From positions 206,251 through 270,250 of the forward strand of contig DAGC01000012.1 in the NCBI GenBank assembly GCA_002495625.1: 64,000 bases of DNA, in the 5' to 3' direction. Position numbers and translations under genes: made by a program. Numbering within the stretch: the stretch's first letter is position 1; each line of letters begins with the position of its first letter. The DNA comes from Methanobacterium sp. UBA375. GTDB taxonomy: Archaea > Methanobacteriota > Methanobacteria > Methanobacteriales > Methanobacteriaceae. This document shows positions 34,846 through 44,067 of the stretch, one piece after another. A model generated the notes under the pieces. That model worked only from the letters and a program-made list of their open reading frames with translations. It did not search any database and was not told where the DNA came from.

Positions 34846-35868
34846 TTATGCTATTCCGATAAGTGGTACATTGGTACTGATAAGTTCTCCTCCACCCTGG
34901 ATTTGTACGGTTAAACCTGATATTTCTGCGTCTTGTTTATCTATCACCATTTTTATGGGCATTCCTGTGGTTTTATCATAGTAAATCACTGCTTTTAATT
35001 TGGCTCCTTGGGCTTCAGAGGTTCCTTCGACTTTCCAGCAGTCTATTTTATGACCTAATATGTCTATTGTTTCAGAGCCGACGATGGTGTAGGTTGAATT
35101 TTCTGCGGTCATAGTATCTCCATTTTTAGTAAGGTTTTTAGGCAACATAGCTGAAAAGGTTCCATTTTCATAAAGGCCAGTTCTAAGGTCGATAATACCG
35201 GTATTTACTTCGGTAACGTTTTGGGTGTCACTCTGACCACTTATGGTACTAGTAGAAGTTGATGTATCAGTCGAAGTTTCTTTAATTAGATTAGAATCAT
35301 TAGTTTTTTCGAATTTTTCAGTGGTAGTAACATTAGATTTAACATTAAAGCTTATTCCTGCTACTTCACCACCCATATCAAGATTAGTGCTGAGTTTAAG
35401 GTTCATCCCATCGAATGGTACGCCTGGAGTGATGGTATTTATAGGAGTACTGTTTTTGTAGGTTGGTGCCCAGGCAATAGGTCCATGATATTCAACAGAG
35501 TTTGGTTTCTGGTCTCCAATATCAAATATAACCAAGATGTCTTTGCTTTCCCCTTCCGGTATTTGTATTTGTCTTTGGAGATCTGTACCATCACCGGTAA
35601 ATACTGAATATTTTTCCACGGGTTTACCATCTATTAGCGGGGTAAACTGGTCATTGGAAACTGTTAAGGCATCCTTACCATTATTTTTCACGGAAATGTT
35701 CATCATCAGATATTGACCATTCACCGGTTTTTTATCAATAATATTATCTGTATAAAAAGCAGAATTCACGTTTAATGTTGTATCAACCTTGGCAAATGCA
35801 AAAAAACTAAAAGCTGCCACTAAAATAACAATGACTAATATTACTGCTAGAATAATCTTTTTTTGTAT
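34846..35868 (-). CDS. Secreted/membrane-anchored protein, DUF4352-like N-terminal domain
   Basis: 340 residues if translation begins at an ATA codon seven bases behind GGGGG; the first conventional codon is a GTG 48 bases later, which would remove most of an obvious signal/anchor helix (KKIILAVILVIVILVAAF). The exported part begins with an Ig-like telokin-type domain (VNGQYLMMNISVKNNGKDALTVS), followed by a Thr/Ser-rich linker (TSTDTSTSTSTIS) and a C-terminal domain containing DILGHKIDCWKVEGTSEAQG and YYDKTTGMPIKM, similar to bacterial DUF3108-type repeats. Function unknown. Confidence 0.65.
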   Translation of the reverse strand: MQKKIILAVILVIVILVAAFSFFAFAKVDTTLNVNSAFYTDNIIDKKPVNGQYLMMNISVKNNGKDALTVSNDQFTPLIDGKPVEKYSVFTGDGTDLQRQIQIPEGESKDILVIFDIGDQKPNSVEYHGPIAWAPTYKNSTPINTITPGVPFDGMNLKLSTNLDMGGEVAGISFNVKSNVTTTEKFEKTNDSNLIKETSTDTSTSTSTISGQSDTQNVTEVNTGIIDLRTGLYENGTFSAMLPKNLTKNGDTMTAENSTYTIVGSETIDILGHKIDCWKVEGTSEAQGAKLKAVIYYDKTTGMPIKMVIDKQDAEISGLTVQIQGGGELISTNVPLIGIA

Positions 35869-36070
35869 ATTAAATCCCCCTACGTTGTGGTTGATATAAT
35901 AATGAACGATTTAAATATATAATATATTCTATTTACCACTCACTTATATTCTGAATAATGTATATAAAAAGAAGCCTGGGAATTATTTAACTGGATGCAT
36001 AATGAGATGAAGAAACAGAATAGGTTGACTGATTATTAATTTATCATAAGAAAGCTTAAGGAGATGTAAT

Positions 36071-36184
36071 ATGTCAAAAACTGAGAAAAAAACTGTAAGT
36101 GTTAGAAGACATAAAAGGGCCAAACCTCGTGGTAAAAATAAATCTGTAGATGTCAAGGGTCATCGTAGAACTCCACCAGATTAA
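36071..36184 (+). CDS. 37-residue basic protein
   Basis: ATG behind AAGGAGATG opens 37 codons, MSKTEKKTVSVRRHKRA followed by KPRGKNKSVDVKGHRRT. It is rich in Lys, Arg and His with no hydrophobic residues to speak of. The strong ribosome binding site supports expression. It resembles in style the 31-residue basic protein at 26430. Likely nucleic-acid binding; family not recognised. Confidence 0.55.
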   Translation: MSKTEKKTVSVRRHKRAKPRGKNKSVDVKGHRRTPPD

Positions 36185-36214
36185 TTGAGGAAATCAGAGT
36201 TGTTTAAATAACTA

Positions 36215-37585
36215 TTAATTACTCCAAGTCTTAAGCTGCTCTTCTTTACTTTTTAGATTAATAGCTAAGATGGTCATGACGATAGCAGCAATTCCTATGA
36301 ATATAAACGCAAATTCATAGCCAATCAATTCTCCAGCATATGACCCTATGAATGCCCCAATAAGGGCTCCACCTATTAACTGTCCTATGCTGGTTATGAT
36401 GTTCAGGATTCCCTGACCTGAAGCTCTTTCCTCTGGAGGGCTTTCCAGGAGCATGATGTAGCGGGGAGGAGATCCTATTGCCGTGCTCATACCCACACCA
36501 ATCAGTACTCCGCTGAATATGAATATAAAGAGCGTTTGGGATGAGAATCCCAGGATAAATAGGCCTATTACCATGGTGGAAATTCCCAGGGACATTATAT
36601 TTCTGGAGCCAAACTTATCCAGGAGTCTCCCGACAATCGGGCCGCCGATAGCCATGGTCACTACTATGGGCAGCAACATCAGGCTGGCTTCTGAAGTGGT
36701 GAAGGATAGGGCGGCGATTACAAAGGCGGGGACAAATATGGTGGAAGCCTGCACCAGACCGGTGCCGAACATTATGCTGTTTACCAGTTTAACTTCCCTG
36801 CTTTTTAAGAGATCAATTGGAATTAAGGGGTCGGGAGCATCTACTTCTATCTTCCAGAGTATGGGGAATAACAGTAAACTGATGATGAGGAAGGGTAATA
36901 CGTTTATGGAAAGTAAACTCACCAGAAAATGGTAGGCATCTATTTGGTTGATACCATATGATAGTAGGGTGACCAGGAGTCCCAGAACAATCAGGCCCTG
37001 CCAGTCGAAATTGAATTCATGATTTTTCTCACCTTTAGGGAACACATACAAGCATGCCAGGGCAACGACTATGGATATAGGGATGTTGATTATGAAAAGC
37101 CACTGCCAGGAATAGTTAAGCAGTAATGCACCCAGTATTGGTCCTAGAACAAAGGATAAACCCCATACTGAACTTAGTATTCCAAGTGCTCCGCCCCTCT
37201 TTTCTGGTGGGAAGATATCCCCGATATAGGCATTGGCCACTGGAAATATGCCTCCCGCACCCATTCCCTGGATTGCCCTTCCAATTAGCAGCATTTCAAA
37301 TGAAGCGGATGTTACAGTGATATATGAACCTACACCAAATAATATGATGTCCAATATATAAATAAACTTTTTACCATAAATATCGGATAATTTAGCCATT
37401 AAAGGCGTGCCAATGATATAAAACAGGATGTATATGGTGAAGATCCAGGATAGGATCCTTTCGTTCATCCCGAAATATGATTGTATAGCTGGCAGTGCCG
37501 GGCCTACAATCCCCATATCAACGGCTCCCATGAAAACACCAACGAAGAGCAGGAATAATATGGTGTTGGGGCTTCTTTTATCCAT
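36215..37585 (-). CDS. MFS transporter, DHA2 (EmrB/QacA) type
   Basis: 456 residues from the ATG of MDKRSPNTI; a GTG three codons upstream is possible. About fourteen membrane helices. Motif A of the family is MAKLSDIYGKKF between helices 2 and 3, motif C region LSFVLGPILGALLL lies in helix 5, and the first helix has GAVDMGIVGPALPAI. DHA2 members are proton-driven drug or metabolite exporters. It is alone on its strand between small genes; no regulator adjoins it, so the substrate is open. Confidence 0.85.
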   Translation of the reverse strand: MDKRSPNTILFLLFVGVFMGAVDMGIVGPALPAIQSYFGMNERILSWIFTIYILFYIIGTPLMAKLSDIYGKKFIYILDIILFGVGSYITVTSASFEMLLIGRAIQGMGAGGIFPVANAYIGDIFPPEKRGGALGILSSVWGLSFVLGPILGALLLNYSWQWLFIINIPISIVVALACLYVFPKGEKNHEFNFDWQGLIVLGLLVTLLSYGINQIDAYHFLVSLLSINVLPFLIISLLLFPILWKIEVDAPDPLIPIDLLKSREVKLVNSIMFGTGLVQASTIFVPAFVIAALSFTTSEASLMLLPIVVTMAIGGPIVGRLLDKFGSRNIMSLGISTMVIGLFILGFSSQTLFIFIFSGVLIGVGMSTAIGSPPRYIMLLESPPEERASGQGILNIITSIGQLIGGALIGAFIGSYAGELIGYEFAFIFIGIAAIVMTILAINLKSKEEQLKTWSN

Positions 37586-37694
37586 AAAAAACACGGTTAA
37601 AGTATCTAATTTATATAAAAAACAAATCTAGTTTATATTAAAACAGTATATAAAAATAGCTATCACCACAATCAAATTAGAGGAGTAAGTTAAA

Positions 37695-38093
37695 ATGGCT
37701 GATTGGAAAATTATCTGTTTATCTGGTCTGGTAGGTGCGGTTCTTTCCTTTGTTTTGTTCCTGGTTTATTTCCCATTGTTCATTTTAGGCCCGTTTATAG
37801 GGGGATTTTTAGCATCCTATTTCAGTAGAAGTTATGAGGATTATACTGGAATGGACCGCAGAGATGGTGCTGTAATCGGTGTGTTTTCTGGTATTGTAGG
37901 TGGTTTGATTTTAAGTTTACTGTTGATCTTTGGGCTGGGAGCGATAAACAGCATCCTTGGTTTGATATCCACTGGAATGGGGGCAACAACCGATATTATC
38001 TTGGCTGGATATGTTATATTCCAATTGTCGGTAATTGTCTGCATGATTTTGGGAGCACTGGGAGGAGTTGTAGGAGTTATAGTCAAGAAATAG
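37695..38093 (+). CDS. DUF5518-type membrane protein
   Basis: 132 residues with four hydrophobic helices and glycine-rich turns (FILGPFIGGFLASYF, GAVIGVFSGIVGGLIL, LGALGGVVGVIVKK). A charged loop YEDYTGMDRRDG lies between helices 2 and 3. This is the pattern of the archaeal DUF5518 family, common in multiple copies in Methanobacteriales. ATG behind GGAG. No function is known. Confidence 0.7.
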   Translation: MADWKIICLSGLVGAVLSFVLFLVYFPLFILGPFIGGFLASYFSRSYEDYTGMDRRDGAVIGVFSGIVGGLILSLLLIFGLGAINSILGLISTGMGATTDIILAGYVIFQLSVIVCMILGALGGVVGVIVKK

Positions 38094-38185
38094 TCGAATT
38101 GTTCATTTAGATATAAAAATTAGACAAAATTATCCATTAAAAAAGAAGGAAATGAAACCATTCATTAATTGGTATAGTTCCCTTT

Positions 38186-38371
38186 TCACATTTTAGATTT
38201 CATCATGTCGCGCACTTTTTTGGCGTATTCTAGTTTAACTTCTAGGATGGCTATTTTTTTATCCATCATCAGGGCGGCCATCTGCATCATGTCTTCTTTG
38301 CTCATATCCTCCATCATCTTCTCTTTCATCATCATTCTCATTCCGCCCATATGTTCTCTTCCATGCCACAT
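38186..38371 (-). CDS. Methionine-rich small protein
   Basis: 61 residues from the ATG behind AGGTGAT. The first half is Met/His/Lys-rich (WHGREHMGGMRMMMKEKM), the second an amphipathic helix. Methionine makes up about a quarter of the sequence, as in some copper-binding or coiled peptides. No signal peptide. Function unknown; the coding assignment rests on the ribosome binding site and composition. Confidence 0.5.
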   Translation of the reverse strand: MWHGREHMGGMRMMMKEKMMEDMSKEDMMQMAALMMDKKIAILEVKLEYAKKVRDMMKSKM

Positions 38372-38594
38372 ATTAATCACCTGTTTTTTTCACTTTTCTA
38401 TTTTAGGGTCTTTGTTTACAGATAGAACTCAGATTTAATAGGCATACACCTTAATCCACTTCTTCCATTAAACACCCTAAACCTACTTAATGCACGCTAT
38501 TGTAGTATAGTTTCCTTGATAGATAAAATTTACTATACTTAAATAACATCTCAGTTTAAAAAGGGGGAAAATTTAAAAAAAATCAGGAAATCTG

Positions 38595-38813
38595 TTACTT
38601 TTTACTCCATCCTGGAATATCAACGTCTTTAAATTTCTCTGCACAGGATAATCCTCCTGTTCCCCAATGAGTCATAGGAACTTCATGTACTAAAATTTCC
38701 ACAGCGTGTGCTGGTACTCCTAAATCTGTAAAAACTTTGGTAATGTTTTTTATTATGTAGTCGATTTTTTCTTCCTCAAATCCTTTCCAAACATTGACAT
38801 GAACTACAGGCAT
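38595..38813 (-). CDS. 4-oxalocrotonate tautomerase-like protein
   Basis: 72 residues. Starting at the ATG of MPVVHVNVW places the catalytic Pro directly after the initiator Met, as in 4-OT family enzymes; an upstream in-frame codon would bury it. Remaining pattern: the first helix with KIDYIIKNITKVF and the second strand VEILVHEVPMTHWG. Members act as tautomerases with Pro1 as general base. The archaeal substrate is not known. Monocistronic. Confidence 0.75.
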   Translation of the reverse strand: MPVVHVNVWKGFEEEKIDYIIKNITKVFTDLGVPAHAVEILVHEVPMTHWGTGGLSCAEKFKDVDIPGWSKK

Positions 38814-39075
38814 CTTTTTCACATCCTCAAGATTTGTCGATATGTTATATTTGTGAAAGCTTCAATATACTAATTTCAAAATAATGAAGCCAGTTGGGTA
38901 CAACATTTCCATCCATTCAAATGTTAAGTATGATCAAATCTTCGAATGTATCAGTGGAAAATTTAGCTATCATTTAATCTATTTGAACCATATTAGGAAT
39001 GGAACAGGTTAATTTTTATTTTTAAAAAGTTACCCATGCTTATAATATGATTTATCGATACATTTATAGGTAATA

Positions 39076-39903
39076 TTGAACAAGTATTATATAGGTAAAT
39101 CAAATGTAAACATGGGGGAATATAAAATATATAAATCCGTTTTAGCAGTTGTAGCTATCTTAGTATTGGTTGTATTGGTATCTGGTTGTACTAGTCCCGA
39201 CGTTAATAATTCAACGAATACTAAACAGAGTACTGGGCCTTATAGTGTTGATAACTCGACATTTCAAATGCCTGAAGGATGGATTCAGGTAGACTCCGGT
39301 GTGACAGATGCTATTGAATTTAAAAGGGGCGACGATACCCATATCAGGATAGAGGAACTCACTAAACCAGAATACGATTCTAATTATGCCGATGTCTCAA
39401 AGCAACGTTCAAACTCCAATGTTACAGAGGAAACCAAAAACATGTCCGGTGTAGAAGTCAGGATAGTAAGAACAACTGATAACACCAATGGAAATATAAA
39501 TGATTATTATTTCTTCGTAAAGGATGGAAAATACTATCAAATAACAGCATGGGACAACACCGGTAATGCAGGGGTCAGAAACGATATAGATAACGCGGTA
39601 AACACCATCATAAGCACACTCGGATCGGTAACACAAGATTCACAGGCTAATTCAGGTAATAACACTGATGGTACGAACACAGACCAAACCAACGATAATG
39701 GCAATGGTAATAGCAATAGCAATGGTAATGTCAACGGTAATGGTAATGGAAATGCCAATCCTGGAGATAACCATAACCATGATGGTGGGGGAGACCAGAC
39801 ATGCCCTACCTGTGGAGGAGCTGGAGTGGTGCCTGTAAATCCAAATGATCCAAATACTTCATGGAAAGGATGCCCCACCTGTGGTGGAGATGGCCTGATT
39901 TAA
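39076..39903 (+). CDS. Lipoprotein with a PsbP/DUF-like domain and C-terminal CxxCxGxG motifs
   Basis: Up to 275 residues; the TTG at 39076 and an ATG at 39112 are both possible starts. Signal helix SVLAVVAILVLVVLV with lipobox VSGCTS, so lipid-anchored outside the cell. The middle (FQMPEGWIQVDSG through IDNAVNTIISTL) is the small alpha/beta domain often seen in archaeal surface lipoproteins. An Asn/Gly-rich low-complexity linker of about 45 residues follows, and two DnaJ-type zinc motifs (CPTCGGAGVV, CPTCGGDGLI) end the protein, an odd feature for an extracellular protein. Confidence 0.7.
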   Translation: MNKYYIGKSNVNMGEYKIYKSVLAVVAILVLVVLVSGCTSPDVNNSTNTKQSTGPYSVDNSTFQMPEGWIQVDSGVTDAIEFKRGDDTHIRIEELTKPEYDSNYADVSKQRSNSNVTEETKNMSGVEVRIVRTTDNTNGNINDYYFFVKDGKYYQITAWDNTGNAGVRNDIDNAVNTIISTLGSVTQDSQANSGNNTDGTNTDQTNDNGNGNSNSNGNVNGNGNGNANPGDNHNHDGGGDQTCPTCGGAGVVPVNPNDPNTSWKGCPTCGGDGLI

Positions 39904-39998
39904 CAACTTCTTTTAAATCTTTTTTTACTATTCCTTTTTATATGCCATCGTCATCTTTATCTGTTAAAAGCGACCAATAGAAATTTTAAGTAAACTGA

Positions 39999-40238
39999 AT
40001 GGATTCTGATTTGATGAATGAGAAGGATTTCAACTGGATAAAAAGCACAGAATTGGATGAAAGTGGTCTTCAAAGTGCTTATGATATCATCGATGTTCTG
40101 ATTTTATATCTGTCTGTGGCTAATAATCCAGATTTACCGGATAATTTAAGGGCTTTTTTTAATGAAATGGTGGAAAGTTACCTGGAACATAACCATACCT
40201 CTTTAGAGGAAATTTACGAGAAACATTTTCGTGAATAG
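39999..40238 (+). CDS. Hypothetical acidic helical protein
   Basis: 79 residues, all predicted helical and acidic (WIKSTELDESGLQSAYDII, then FFNEMVESYLEHNHTS). No ribosome binding site is clear and an ATG five codons in is an alternative start. Composition and codon use look like a real gene. No family recognised. Confidence 0.5.
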   Translation: MDSDLMNEKDFNWIKSTELDESGLQSAYDIIDVLILYLSVANNPDLPDNLRAFFNEMVESYLEHNHTSLEEIYEKHFRE

Positions 40239-40576
40239 AATCCTGAAATTAATATATTTCATCTAATGCATCTAGAACTCCTATTTTCTCTCATTGGAAG
40301 CGAATTAAGGGGAGGGTTATTTAAGACCAGTTCACTTATGCCGGGGTAGTTTTAGCTTTGTTGGTATTTATAAGATATTTAACACTCTTTTTTAACCAAT
40401 TATCCTCCTTTATATGGGATTTGTGCTTAAAATTAGGTTAAAATCACTACTGGTCAAGCAAACATTTTAAATTTAAAATTCTTTAATTCATCTAATAGCA
40501 CCTATTTACAGCTAAATTTATATCATTATTTGGATATAATATAACTAGGAATTTTAAAAAAGGGGGTGTTTTTTAG
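40239..40576 (+). other. Intergenic region, promoter of the next small gene
   Basis: No gene recognised. The last 80 bases contain TATA-like elements (aaatttatatca near 40512 and ggatataatata near 40538) suited to drive the small gene at 40577. A GGGGAGGG near 40310 is not followed by a usable frame. Confidence 0.4.
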
Positions 40577-40717
40577 GTGAAAATTACCAAAGATCTGGAG
40601 ATAACCAGAGACGACCTGGGTGAGATAAAAGGTTTTGTTGACGAAGTTATAACCGAAATCAAGGAAGATGCCATTCCCCTGCTCATAGACGAATTTAGAA
40701 ATGAGTTTAAAAGATAA
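40577..40717 (+). CDS. 46-residue acidic protein
   Basis: A GTG soon after AGGGGGTG opens 46 codons: KITKDLEITRDDLGEIKG, then VDEVITEIKEDAIPLLIDE. Highly charged and probably one long helix. The strong ribosome binding site and TATA elements support expression. It ends 22 bases before the convergent histidine kinase gene. No family recognised. Confidence 0.5.
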   Translation: MKITKDLEITRDDLGEIKGFVDEVITEIKEDAIPLLIDEFRNEFKR

Positions 40718-40738
40718 AAAAACCCTCGTAAAAGTGGG

Positions 40739-42595
40739 TTATTCTATTTTAGGAATGGTGAAATAGAAGGTTGAACCTTTTCCTTTTTCTGATTCCACCC
40801 AGATACGGCCACCGTGCCTTTGAACTATTTTTTTACAGATAGAAAGGCCGATACCTGTTCCCTCATATTCTTGCCGAGTATGCAGCCTGGTGAACACGTT
40901 GAATATCCTTTTCTGGTTTAAGGGACTGATACCTATTCCATTGTCAATGATACTAATTTTCCAATCATCCTCCAATTCTTCTGCATCTAAATGGATTTTC
41001 GGACTCCTGTTGCCGCGGAACTTGATTGCATTGGATAGCAGGTTCTGGAACAACTGGATGATTTGTGTTGGGTCGGCCATCACCGTGGGTAAGGTATTAT
41101 GGGTTATTAAAACATCATTTTCTTCAATAGAAGAGTTCAACATAGTTAAAACATCGTTTAAAACTGTTTCTAAATTTGTTTCCTTAAATTCCTCTGCTTT
41201 TGTATTTAATCGTGAAAATGCTAAAAGATCATCTATTAAATCCTTCATCCGCTGGGCACCGTCTATTATAAAATCTATATATTCATCGGCATCTTCATCC
41301 AACTGGCCTTTGTACCGTTTCTCCAGGAGTTGGGTGAAACTGGATACCATTCTAAGAGGTTCCTGCAGGTCATGGGAGGCCACGTAGGCGAACTGTTCCA
41401 GATCAGCGTTGGAATTTTCTAATTTACGAACTGTTTCTTCCAGAATATTTTTGGTACGGTTTAATTCTAAATTTGAGATTTGAAGTTTCTCTCTAAGCCG
41501 GTGTTCCTTTTCCAGGAGTTCCTGCATATATTTTTCTGACTTTTTAAGTTCCGCTACATCCTGGACTATGGCTATGCTACCGATAATTTTGGTGTTGAAA
41601 TCCTTTATGGGAACCGCTGAGATGAGATGGGTACCGTGGGTTCCGTCTGGTTTTTCAATTTCCACAACTACTTCCTTCAGACTTTTACCATTCAATGCCT
41701 GGATAAGAGGCAGCTCTTCAGGAGGAATTTCTTCTCCCGTATCTGCCCACCACCTTTTAAACTGTTTATACTCCTCTAATGTATGAACTTTAGCACCGAA
41801 AATTTGGGTGGCGATATCATTTACCAGGACTATCGCACCGTTTTCATCGATGATCCATAGTCCAACCGGTAAATTGTCAATGACTGTTTGAAGACGGTCA
41901 CGATGTTTATCTGCCTTTTTAAGTGCTTCTTCCAGCTTTTCCTGTCTATTTTCCAGTAGGCTCCAATCTCCTCTACTTTTTATCAAAAAGAACTGATGCT
42001 TGATCACCGTATCAATAAATTCATGGGAAATGTAATTATACAGAGAATAGCTGCACAGGGCAATTATCTTATAATTACCGATGATTTTTCCCATCTCTTC
42101 TTCGTAGTCTACAAAACTAGTCAAATCTTCTTCACGAACCCAGGAAGTGTTTCCAGAAATCCTTAAACCATCGTAACCTTTATTTGAGGTTTCATCCAGT
42201 TTTTCCATCCAGCTCCTTTTCACCTTCCCTGGATCAAAAACCCCGTTTTTAACATACCATTCGTTGTAGGGTTTGATTTCAATCTGCCCCTCCGTTTCGA
42301 AATCTCCGTAGTTGGGGAGGGCTTTCCGTAACTCTTCACGGGCATCCTCTGCACTTAAGGGTGGGGAGGTGATCCATATGCAAAATTCGTTATTTTCAAG
42401 GCCGGCCTTAAAATAGGGTACCAGTATATCAATTAAGTCTTCCCTGGTCTGGTACAACTGGCAGAAATGGGTTCCCCAGGTGATATTACCAGTTGCATCT
42501 ATACCTGAATATCTCACTACATCTTCCACTATTTCAAACCACACTTCCTTTACTATAAGATAATGGTCAATTTTATAAAAGAGGTTATGAATCAC
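40739..42595 (-). CDS. Sensor histidine kinase: MEDS, PAS, HisKA, HATPase
   Basis: At most 618 residues; the N-terminus is uncertain because no ribosome binding site marks the GTG used, and a later GTG just before RYSGIDATG would match the start of its paralog at 48242. Domains: MEDS (methanogen/methylotroph DcmR sensory) at about 30-212 with WGTHFCQLYQT, PAS at 236-352, a coiled coil, HisKA with phospho-acceptor His408 in FAYVASHDLQEPL, and an ATPase domain with DNGIGIS and GTGIGLSICKKI. No membrane helix, so a soluble sensor. A receiver-bearing gene lies 1.5 kb away at 44068. Confidence 0.85.
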   Translation of the reverse strand: MIHNLFYKIDHYLIVKEVWFEIVEDVVRYSGIDATGNITWGTHFCQLYQTREDLIDILVPYFKAGLENNEFCIWITSPPLSAEDAREELRKALPNYGDFETEGQIEIKPYNEWYVKNGVFDPGKVKRSWMEKLDETSNKGYDGLRISGNTSWVREEDLTSFVDYEEEMGKIIGNYKIIALCSYSLYNYISHEFIDTVIKHQFFLIKSRGDWSLLENRQEKLEEALKKADKHRDRLQTVIDNLPVGLWIIDENGAIVLVNDIATQIFGAKVHTLEEYKQFKRWWADTGEEIPPEELPLIQALNGKSLKEVVVEIEKPDGTHGTHLISAVPIKDFNTKIIGSIAIVQDVAELKKSEKYMQELLEKEHRLREKLQISNLELNRTKNILEETVRKLENSNADLEQFAYVASHDLQEPLRMVSSFTQLLEKRYKGQLDEDADEYIDFIIDGAQRMKDLIDDLLAFSRLNTKAEEFKETNLETVLNDVLTMLNSSIEENDVLITHNTLPTVMADPTQIIQLFQNLLSNAIKFRGNRSPKIHLDAEELEDDWKISIIDNGIGISPLNQKRIFNVFTRLHTRQEYEGTGIGLSICKKIVQRHGGRIWVESEKGKGSTFYFTIPKIE

Positions 42596-42627
42596 TCTAA
42601 AAAAAAGTTTGTTGTGATTAACTTAAA

Positions 42628-43857
<1,230 letters not shown>

Positions 43858-44067
43858 TGAGATCACTCCTGAATAAATTTTTTTTTACGTACTAAAATTG
43901 TGAAATATTTAAACAGTTTATTAAAGTCATTTATCTGATTATAAAAAAATCAACAATTCCTATTTAATATTAAGTTTATATTGAATTTATATTTGATGGC
44001 AATCCGTTCATAGTACGGAAGTATTTGTGCTAAGTTCATTGCCATACGTCTGAATTTATCATTAAAA

